A DNA stretch of 5,427 nt, from NCBI GenBank assembly GCA_018222695.1, contig JAAEZV010000126.1, positions 1 to 5,427 of the forward strand, read 5' to 3'. The notes beneath the pieces are model-generated. The model saw nothing but the letters and a program-made list of their open reading frames with translations, was not told where the DNA came from and searched no databases. The stretch comes from Gammaproteobacteria bacterium. GTDB taxonomy: Bacteria > Pseudomonadota > Gammaproteobacteria > Pseudomonadales > Halieaceae. This document shows positions 1 through 4,941 of this stretch, piece after piece (the first letter of the stretch is position 1; each line of letters opens with the position of its first letter). Both the position numbers and the translations under genes were made by a program.

Positions 1-705
1 AATCACCACCATCCTGCCACCCGGCGCCAGTGCCAGCACGATGGCCTCCAGCACCTCGCGCAGTGCATCCAGCTCGCCGTTGACGTGCAAGCGAATCGCC
101 TGAAAACTCCTCGTCGCGGGGTGCTTATTGGGCTCCCACTTGGGATTGGCCGTCGAGACGATCTCAGCCAGTTGAGCCGTGCGCTCAATAGGCGCCGCCG
201 ACCGGGCTTGCACGATGGCCGCAGCAATACGTCGCGCAAACCGCTCTTCGCCCAACTCACGAAGCACTTGCGCCAACTCGGCCTCATCGACCGCGGACAA
301 CCACTCCGCAGCTGAACTGCCCGCCTCAGGATTCATCCGCATATCCAGAGGCCCATCGTGACTGAAGCTAAAGCCTCGTTCAGGATCATCCAACTGAGGC
401 GATGACACCCCAAGATCCAGTAGCACGCCCTGCACGCTGGCAGGTGCGATGTGATTGCCCAAGTCGCGAAAATTGGCTGCCTGAAACCGAAAGCGCGAAT
501 CCTGATCGGCCAGGCGTTTCGCGATCGCGGAAGCAGCGGGATCCTGATCAAAAGCGGCTAAAGTCCCCAGAGGTGAAAGGGCATCGAGGATTCGGGTGCT
601 GTGCCCGCCCCGGCCAAACGTGCCATCCACGTATGCGCCATCCGCCGATATCATCAGTGCCGCAATTGCCTCCTCAAGCAGAACCGGTCGATGTCCCCGG
701 TCCAT
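1..705 (-). CDS. rsmH: 16S rRNA (cytosine(1402)-N4)-methyltransferase RsmH, 3' end cut by the window
   Basis: RsmH (formerly MraW) transfers a methyl group from S-adenosylmethionine to N4 of C1402 in 16S rRNA, in the decoding centre of the 30S subunit. I read this frame directly from the minus strand: it is open from an ATG at 705 to the window edge and gives 235 residues. Family motifs appear in order: DGTFGRGGHS (27-36, SAM-binding motif I), FDQDP (52-56), LLDLGVSSPQLD (95-106), ERGFSF (109-114), GPLDMRM (118-124), HPATRSFQAIR (195-205) and APGGR (227-231). The cut falls just before the expected SFHSLEDR block, so about 75 of the usual 310 or so residues lie outside. The start ATG shares its A with the mraZ stop (TGATG), which suggests translational coupling. 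In dcw clusters ftsL and ftsI usually follow. Identification is secure. Confidence 0.97.
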   Translation of the reverse strand, partial: MDRGHRPVLLEEAIAALMISADGAYVDGTFGRGGHSTRILDALSPLGTLAAFDQDPAASAIAKRLADQDSRFRFQAANFRDLGNHIAPASVQGVLLDLGVSSPQLDDPERGFSFSHDGPLDMRMNPEAGSSAAEWLSAVDEAELAQVLRELGEERFARRIAAAIVQARSAAPIERTAQLAEIVSTANPKWEPNKHPATRSFQAIRLHVNGELDALREVLEAIVLALAPGGRMVVI

Positions 706-1157
706 CAAAGTTTGAGCTGCATCAGCTCCGCTGGGAGCTCCCCAGTTGAATCCGTCGACAGGGCAGCAGCGCACTCCTGCTGCCACAAATCCTCCGACCA
801 CAGTTCAAGCTTGTTGCCCTGCCCGACCAGCACCGCACGCTTTTCGAGCTGCGCGTATTCACGCAGCGCCGGCGGCACGAGCACCCGCCCGCTGCCATCC
901 AACTGGAGGTCACTGGCATAGCCCAATACCAATCTCTGGAATCGTTTCACTGCGGGATTGAGCGCCGGCAATGCCTGTACGTCGCGCTCGATGCGCTCCC
1001 ACTCGGGCAAGGGATAAAGCGTGAGGCAAGGGGTCTGTGTATCAACGGTCAGCACAATGTGGCCGTCGCCCAGCACCGACAGCAGCTCGCGCTGCCGCGA
1101 GGGCACCGCCATGCGGCCCTTGGCATCCAGATTGATGTGCTGTACCCCACGAAACAT
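705..1157 (-). CDS. mraZ: Transcriptional regulator MraZ
   Basis: MraZ is a DNA-binding protein of the SpoVT/AbrB-like swapped-hairpin superfamily. In E. coli it represses its own operon at the head of the dcw cluster. The 150-residue product has normal length and both internal repeats: DAKGRMAVPSRQRE (11-24) and DGSGRVLVPPALRE (87-100), each the D-x-K/G-GR-x-x-(V)P signature of one MraZ half, with VGQGNKLELW (111-120) closing the second. The N-terminus MFRGVQHINLDAKGR fits the family start, so ATG at 1157 is well supported. The Shine-Dalgarno sequence is poor, because the bases before the ATG read GTGGGCGTGACGCT. The gene is first in its operon, overlaps rsmH by one base, and lies behind a promoter carrying MraZ-box repeats, which implies autoregulation. 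Confidence 0.97.
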   Translation of the reverse strand: MFRGVQHINLDAKGRMAVPSRQRELLSVLGDGHIVLTVDTQTPCLTLYPLPEWERIERDVQALPALNPAVKRFQRLVLGYASDLQLDGSGRVLVPPALREYAQLEKRAVLVGQGNKLELWSEDLWQQECAAALSTDSTGELPAELMQLKL

Positions 1158-1206
1158 AGCGTCACGCCCACAGACTTCCGCTTATCACCACAAAATGGAA
1201 TTTTTT

Positions 1207-1231
1207 CCCACTTTGCTCCACTTTTCGCCAC
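1207..1231 (-). promoter_or_regulatory. MraZ operator: three direct repeats at 10-bp spacing
   Basis: Reading the minus strand, GTGGC (1231-1227), GTGGA (1221-1217) and GTGGG (1211-1207) follow one another with exactly 5-nt A-rich spacers (GAAAA, GCAAA). E. coli MraZ is known to bind TGGG-type repeats separated by 5 nt just downstream of its promoter -10, and the layout here is the same. The first repeat abuts the -10 element. Further in-phase GTGG-like pentamers lie closer to mraZ at 1191-1187 (GTGGT), 1181-1177 (GCGGA) and 1171-1167 (GTGGG). They are weaker or interrupted and are treated as a finding. Confidence 0.85.
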
Positions 1232-1259
1232 TATACGCCCGGCCGGTGAGGAGGGTCAA
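1230..1259 (-). promoter_or_regulatory. Putative sigma70 promoter of the mra/dcw operon
   Basis: On the minus strand a -35-like TTGACC (1259-1254) is followed after 18 bp by a -10-like TATAGT (1235-1230). A transcript would start near 1223 and carry a leader of about 65 nt before mraZ. The last base pairs of the -10 element run into the first GTGG box, so bound MraZ should block RNA polymerase. The position upstream of mraZ and the repeat context match the known E. coli mra promoter. The promoter itself is predicted from sequence only. Confidence 0.7.
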
Positions 1260-1470
1260 CGACCTACATGGAAAAAAACGTGGGTTTTCAGTGCCTTACA
1301 GGGTCAGATAAGGTGAGATAGTCCGTCAAACAGCCATCTGGAAACCTTCACCAAAACAGCTTTTTAACCAGAGTTACAAGGTTTAGCCTTAAGTAATATG
1401 CCAAAAACGTCTTAAACTATTATTTTGAATCCGAAAAGATCTAAAAACGCGGCAGATTACGCCAGTGAAT
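1260..1470. other. Intergenic stretch without a recognisable gene
   Basis: This stretch between the mra promoter and the rnpB terminator is visibly A+T-richer than its neighbours. It has no open frame with coding character on either strand. I see only a short imperfect palindrome, AAGGTTTAGCCTT (1378-1390), and no convincing -35/-10 pair, tRNA or terminator. It may serve as upstream regulatory DNA for the mra promoter, but nothing in it demonstrates this. Confidence 0.5.
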
Positions 1471-1498
1471 GGGGAAGGAAGCCCCCCTGACGGGGGGC
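1471..1498 (-). terminator. Probable intrinsic terminator of rnpB
   Basis: A perfect 7-bp GC stem (1498-1492 pairing with 1487-1481, GCCCCCC/GGGGGGC) with a 4-nt loop lies four bases after the rnpB P1 helix in the direction of rnpB transcription. The following minus-strand bases, TTCCTTCCCC, form only a broken pyrimidine tract rather than a run of T. Termination is therefore likely but the element is not canonical. RNA processing to the mature 3' end near 1500 would follow. Confidence 0.65.
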
Positions 1499-1499
1499 A

Positions 1500-1838
1500 T
1501 AGCGAGTTAGTCGATAAGCCGGGTTCTGTCGTGGACGATCATTCATCTGCGACGAACGTCACCGTTCGCCTGAAGCGACCTACCCGAATCCGCCGAGGGT
1601 CACGGCATCAGATTCCTATTTGGTCTTGCTCCGGGCGGGGTTTACCATCGCCACGGTTGTTACCAACCGCGCGGTGCGCTCTTACCGCACCTTTTCACCC
1701 TTACCTGCGAACAGGCGGTTTCCTTTCTGCTGCACTTTCCGTGGGCTCGCGCCCCCCAGGCGTTACCTGGCGCCCTGACCCGTTGGAGCCCGGACTTTCC
1801 TCTGCCGCAACGCGACAGCGATCGTCTGACCAACTCGC
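1500..1838 (-). ncRNA. rnpB: RNase P RNA, bacterial type A
   Basis: This is the catalytic RNA of ribonuclease P, which removes 5' leaders from precursor tRNAs together with the RnpA protein. The minus strand carries the universal blocks: GGAAAGTCCGGGCTCC (around 1800-1785), the GGTAAGGGTGAAAAGGTGC and GGTAAGAGCGCACCGCGCGG segments of the middle domain, GGAGCAAGACCAAATAGG, GGGTAGG (1585-1579, the loop that pairs with the tRNA CCA end), and ACAGAACCCGGCTTATCGA (1529-1511). The ends form a perfect 11-bp P1 helix (1838-1828 with 1512-1502), and P2 pairs GACGATC (1826-1820) with GATCGTC (1540-1534). P3 is a short hairpin (1818-1802), much smaller than in E. coli. The total is about 337 nt against 377 nt in E. 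coli. The 5' and 3' ends are set by the P1 helix and are uncertain by a few bases. Confidence 0.97.
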
Positions 1839-1843
1839 GCGCG

Positions 1844-1872
1844 AGCCTACCTAGATCAGCAAGGGCCTGCAA
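1844..1872 (-). promoter_or_regulatory. Putative rnpB promoter with GC-rich discriminator
   Basis: On the minus strand TTGCAG (1872-1867) and TAGGCT (1849-1844) are separated by exactly 17 bp. The predicted start 6-8 nt downstream coincides with the first base of the RNase P RNA P1 helix at 1838. The bases between the -10 and the start are an alternating CG run, the kind of discriminator found at stringently controlled stable-RNA promoters. The -35 begins only two bases beyond the rsmI stop codon. Predicted from sequence; not measured. Confidence 0.65.
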
Positions 1873-1874
1873 GC

Positions 1875-2711
1875 CTAGCTATCGTGACGTTGATCCAATA
1901 ACCACTGATAAAGCTGCCTCGCCGGAAGCCCTGTAATGTCCGCCACCACCGCCGCCGCTCGGCGGGGCGGCAACTCATCAGCAAGACGCGCCAGCAGCCG
2001 GGACGTTTCCGGCGTCAATGTCACAGTGGCTGGATCAAAGCCGCGCACCAGGATCACCACCTCTCCGCGCTGCTGATTTGTATCGGACAGCACAAATTTG
2101 TGCAGCCCCGATAAGACGGCTCGATAGATTGTCTCGTGGGTTTTTGTCAGTTCACGGCAGAGCGCCGCCTCACGATCCCCCAGCACTTGATACATGGCCT
2201 CCAGCGAGGCGGCGAGGCGACGCGGCGATTCAAAAAATATCAGGGTCCCCTCGATCGCCGTGAGCGCTTGCAGTCGATTCGCTCTCTGACCGGGCTTCGA
2301 GGGCAGGAACCCCTCAAAATAAAAATGATCTGTCGGCAAGCCCGCCGCACTCAATGCCGTGATGGTCGCGCTCGCGCCGGGAATCGGCACAACGGGTATC
2401 CGCTCTTGGTGACAGGCCACGACCAGCTTGTAACCCGGATCCGAGACCAGCGGCGTGCCCGCGTCAGAAATCAACGCGATAGTCTCTCCGGCACGTAACC
2501 GCTTCAGCATGCCCTCTAAATCTGAAAACTCGCTGTGATCGTGATAACTGATGAGGGGTGTCCGAATATCAAAATGGCGCATCAACTTCGAGGAGTGACG
2601 GGTATCTTCCGCGGCGATCAGATTGACACTGCGCAGAACTTCGATGGCGCGCAGAGACATATCGTCCAGATGACCAATCGGGGTGGCGACAATATAAAGA
2701 CTCGCTGGCAA
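1875..2711 (-). CDS. rsmI: 16S rRNA (cytidine(1402)-2'-O)-methyltransferase RsmI
   Basis: RsmI (YraL) uses S-adenosylmethionine to methylate the 2'-OH of C1402 in 16S rRNA, the same nucleotide that RsmH methylates on N4. It belongs to the tetrapyrrole-methylase fold. Residues counted from the chosen start show LYIVATPIG (5-13), AAEDTRHS (33-40), SDAGTPLVSDPG (82-93), PGASATITALSAAGLP (111-126), FEGFLPSK (132-139), FFESPRRL (159-166), CRELTKTHETI (185-195) and GEVVILV (216-222). A C-terminal helical tail (LPPRRAAAVVADITGLPARQ) is also present. At 278 residues it is full length. I chose the TTG at 2711 because an AGGCGGAG Shine-Dalgarno sequence sits 8 nt upstream. The ATG at 2735 and the TTG at 2744 remain open in frame but have no ribosome-binding site. 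The gene diverges from lpoA and is followed by rnpB on the same strand. Function is certain, the start less so. Confidence 0.96.
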   Translation of the reverse strand: MPASLYIVATPIGHLDDMSLRAIEVLRSVNLIAAEDTRHSSKLMRHFDIRTPLISYHDHSEFSDLEGMLKRLRAGETIALISDAGTPLVSDPGYKLVVACHQERIPVVPIPGASATITALSAAGLPTDHFYFEGFLPSKPGQRANRLQALTAIEGTLIFFESPRRLAASLEAMYQVLGDREAALCRELTKTHETIYRAVLSGLHKFVLSDTNQQRGEVVILVRGFDPATVTLTPETSRLLARLADELPPRRAAAVVADITGLPARQLYQWLLDQRHDS

Positions 2712-2717
2712 GGGGCT

Positions 2718-2727
2718 CTCTCCGCCT
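2718..2727 (-). promoter_or_regulatory. Ribosome binding site deciding the rsmI start
   Basis: The minus strand reads AGGCGGAGAG here, a good match to the anti-Shine-Dalgarno sequence. Its GGAG core ends 8 nt before the TTG at 2711. No comparable sequence precedes the in-frame ATG at 2735 or the TTG at 2744. This favours the shorter protein, whose N-terminus starts four residues before the conserved LYIVATPIG motif. Confidence 0.55.
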
Positions 2728-2750
2728 CGGATCATCTGGGTCAACTTAGG

Positions 2751-2758
2751 GCTATACT
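2751..2758 (+). promoter_or_regulatory. Candidate -10 element of the divergent lpoA/rsmI promoter region
   Basis: A TATACT hexamer lies at 2753-2758 on the plus strand. The overlapping TATAGC (2756-2751) on the minus strand could serve rsmI, so the element GCTATACTGC is nearly symmetric. No good -35 is seen at 16-18 bp on either side (GATCAT upstream on plus, ACCAAT on minus). The predicted lpoA start would be about 2765, at its initiation codon, and the rsmI start about 2744. Both are inferences from spacing. Confidence 0.4.
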
Positions 2759-2764
2759 GCCGCG

Positions 2765-4537
2765 ATGACGCCGATTGGTCACCCTCGAAAAGCCCCTAAA
2801 CGGCTATTTCAGCTTCTCTCTCGCTGCCCGCATGTGTTGTCGGTCTTGGCTGCGGCGATGTTGCTTGTCGCCTGCGCCGGGCCATCGGTTGAACGCGACC
2901 GAGAGGTACCACTACTGGTGGTGGATGACACACTGCCGCTCCCCGTCGAGGGCGAGCAGATCGACTTAAAAGCCATCGATAACGTAATCCGCCTCGCCAA
3001 GGCCGACTCTCTCTTGGCAGCTCGTTACGAGCGCAACCAGTTACTGCTAGCTGACATCGACGCTTCGACGCTCCTGTTTATTGATAGCGTGCTGGCCTGG
3101 TTTTCAGGGAACACCGCCCTTTCCGATCAGCTACTGACCAATTTGGCACGGGACAATACCGCTGCGCTGGATCTGGTACTTCAGGAACAGGAGGCACGCC
3201 AGGCACTGGCGGGAGACTGGCTAGCGGCGGCAAAAGCCCTCTTTCAACGCGCACATGCCCGCTCGGACAGCCGTCAAGATCAAACCGTGAGCGACAGGCT
3301 TTTTGGCTACCTGCTAAGACTGGACACAGCAACCCTTGCCAAAGCCAGCCGCGCAGCCAGCGAGCCCAACTGGCGTAAGTGGTTACAAATGCAGATCGCC
3401 TATCGCGAGGGCCCTGAAGCCCTTACCGCTTGGATGACCCGACCGAATGCGCCCCCCCAACATCCTGCAATGCCCCAACACCTGAAGCGCTGGGTGGCAT
3501 CACAGACTGTCGACCACATTGCTCTGCTGCTGCCACTGGAAGGCAGTCTTGCCGGTGCAGGCGAAGCCGTTTTAAGCGGCGCGATTGACCAGCTCTATAC
3601 CCTATTCCCAGACCCGAGCAGTCGCCCGGCCCTTACCACTCTGAATTCCAGTCAACCAGCGGGTGTCAGAGAACTGTACCGTCAAGCAGTGGCGGACGGG
3701 GCCGACCTGATTATCGGACCCTTGATCAAGGAGGATGTCGCCTTGCTGGGGCAGCTTGCTCAGCGAACGGTGCCCGTCATTGCTCTCAACCAAACCGACC
3801 CGCTGGCCAGATCGCCAAATCGGAACTGGATGAGCCTAAGCCTCGCACCCGAGGACGAAGCGCGACAAATCGCGGACGTTGCTTTCGGACAGGCCTGCCG
3901 CCATGCCATTGTGGTGGGAATGAATAGTGATCGCGGGGCACGACTTCTCTCGTCATTCACCGATCGTTGGACACAGCATGGCGGTCGCATCCGAGGACAG
4001 CTGATTGTCGATAACCCTGCCGACACCAATACAGAAATGGGTAGGTTGCTCGGATCCGGCTCCAGCGATCAGCGCATTCGCGCCGTTGAACGCGCGTTCG
4101 ATCTTCCCGTGGATGCTCGAGGCCGCGGACGCAGCGATTTCGAGTGTATTTTTATGCTGGCGCCCGATGCGGCGACAGCGCGGACCTGGCGTCCCCTCTT
4201 GGTATTTCATATGACGGGCGATGTGCCGGTCTATGCGACCTCGGCCATCAACGATGGTGTGGCCGATACCCGCAACCGCGACCTGAATGGTGTGGTGTTT
4301 GTGGAAACACCTGCAATGCTGCCACCGAGAGTGACAGACCGACTGAGCCGCTTGAGAGCACTCGGGCGCGACGCGCTGACCTTGGCCCAGCATTGGCAGC
4401 AAACCACCGAGACCGACCAGTGGGTTATTCGAGGTCAAACGGGCTTACTTCGCCGAAAAAAAGACGGATTGGTGGAAAGGGAATTGGCATTGGCCACATT
4501 TGATGGCGCTCAGGTCCGCCCGGTAGCGCTACCCTAA
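2765..4537 (+). CDS. lpoA: Outer-membrane lipoprotein LpoA (LppC/YraM family), activator of PBP1A
   Basis: LpoA is an outer-membrane lipoprotein that spans the periplasm and stimulates the peptidoglycan synthase PBP1A. The 590-residue product starts with a basic n-region (R8, K9, K12, R13, R20) and a hydrophobic core, then the lipobox LVAC with the acylated cysteine at residue 37. Position +2 is Ala, so there is no Asp inner-membrane retention signal. Residues of roughly 60-245 are helical and match the N-terminal TPR-like domain. From about 250 (HIALLLPLEG, and later ADLIIGPLIKEDV and VPVIALNQ) the sequence follows the periplasmic-binding-protein-like LppC domain. The length is typical of the family: it is closer to the shorter Haemophilus and Pseudomonas forms than to E. 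coli with 678 residues. The ATG at 2765 is the only start that keeps a complete signal peptide, yet it has no Shine-Dalgarno sequence. First gene of the lpoA-yraN-SIS operon. Confidence 0.93.
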   Translation: MTPIGHPRKAPKRLFQLLSRCPHVLSVLAAAMLLVACAGPSVERDREVPLLVVDDTLPLPVEGEQIDLKAIDNVIRLAKADSLLAARYERNQLLLADIDASTLLFIDSVLAWFSGNTALSDQLLTNLARDNTAALDLVLQEQEARQALAGDWLAAAKALFQRAHARSDSRQDQTVSDRLFGYLLRLDTATLAKASRAASEPNWRKWLQMQIAYREGPEALTAWMTRPNAPPQHPAMPQHLKRWVASQTVDHIALLLPLEGSLAGAGEAVLSGAIDQLYTLFPDPSSRPALTTLNSSQPAGVRELYRQAVADGADLIIGPLIKEDVALLGQLAQRTVPVIALNQTDPLARSPNRNWMSLSLAPEDEARQIADVAFGQACRHAIVVGMNSDRGARLLSSFTDRWTQHGGRIRGQLIVDNPADTNTEMGRLLGSGSSDQRIRAVERAFDLPVDARGRGRSDFECIFMLAPDAATARTWRPLLVFHMTGDVPVYATSAINDGVADTRNRDLNGVVFVETPAMLPPRVTDRLSRLRALGRDALTLAQHWQQTTETDQWVIRGQTGLLRRKKDGLVERELALATFDGAQVRPVALP

Positions 4538-4553
4538 GCAGATTCAGTGCGCT

Positions 4554-4557
4554 GGGA
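4554..4557 (+). promoter_or_regulatory. Ribosome binding site supporting the GTG start of yraN
   Basis: GGGA ends 6 nt before the GTG at 4564. No other start codon lies early in this frame; the next ATG would remove the conserved N-terminal helix. The site is modest but correctly spaced. Confidence 0.5.
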
Positions 4558-4563
4558 ACGACA

Positions 4564-4914
4564 GTGAAACCGATCGGCCAGTATTGGGAACAGCGGGCGG
4601 AACATTTTTTACTTCAGCATGGGCTTCAACTGATCGCTCGCAATTTCAGCACCGAGTCTGGCGAGATCGACCTCGTCATGCGCGACGTTGAGCATGTGGC
4701 CTTTGTCGAAGTGCGTTACCGCAGCAGCGCTCGTTTTGGCGGCGCCATTCATAGCATTACCGCGGCAAAGCAGCGCAAACTGAAGCGCTGTGCCGCCATA
4801 TTCGTGAGCCAGCAAAAAGTGTGGTCAAACCACCCTTGTCGCTTTGATGTGATCGCTTATGATGCGTCCAATGGTAACGGTGAACCCGTGTGGATTCGCG
4901 CTGCCTTTGACTAA
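4564..4914 (+). CDS. yraN: YraN family protein (UPF0102), endonuclease-like fold
   Basis: This 116-residue protein belongs to UPF0102/YraN, a small widespread family with a restriction-endonuclease-like (PD-(D/E)XK-type) fold whose cellular role is not firmly established. Visible features are an N-terminal helix with G-x-x-x-E-x-R-A-E (residues 5-13 region), GEIDLVMRD (33-41) and FVEVRYR (47-53). Together these supply the acidic residues and the E-x-R/K element of the nuclease-like core. They are followed by ITAAKQRKL and the C-terminal CRFDVIAYD strand. Length and all blocks agree with E. coli YraN. Translation begins at GTG. It lies 26 bp after lpoA with no promoter or terminator between, and 27 bp before the SIS gene, so it is almost certainly co-transcribed. 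DNA processing has been proposed for the family; I do not claim a substrate. Confidence 0.95.
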   Translation: MKPIGQYWEQRAEHFLLQHGLQLIARNFSTESGEIDLVMRDVEHVAFVEVRYRSSARFGGAIHSITAAKQRKLKRCAAIFVSQQKVWSNHPCRFDVIAYDASNGNGEPVWIRAAFD

Positions 4915-4941
4915 CCCAAAACCAGTGGCTGTGACTGCATC

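Noticed and set aside
3..551. Open frames within rsmH on both strands (for example minus 3-287 and 333-551)
   Set aside because: They are other frames of the rsmH coding region, whose true frame carries every RsmH motif and is continuous to the window edge.
1182..1192. TTATCACCACA, resembling a DnaA box near mraZ
   Set aside because: It does not fit TTATNCACA because two extra bases break the motif. It is better explained as part of the in-phase GTGGT pentamer.
1378..1390. Short palindrome AAGGTTTAGCCTT as an operator or terminator
   Set aside because: Only four paired bases per arm, with no T-tract or neighbouring promoter; expected by chance in an A+T-rich stretch.
1465..1854. Open frame of 129 residues on the plus strand, and a second one of 70 residues at 1660-1872 on the minus strand
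   Set aside because: Both lie over the RNase P RNA gene. Their protein sequence simply reflects conserved rnpB structure, and neither resembles a known family.
3452..3458. Run of seven C within lpoA as a possible frameshift or phase-variation site
   Set aside because: The frame is intact on both sides and the run encodes Ala-Pro-Pro in a linker. A single run of this length is not evidence of phase variation.
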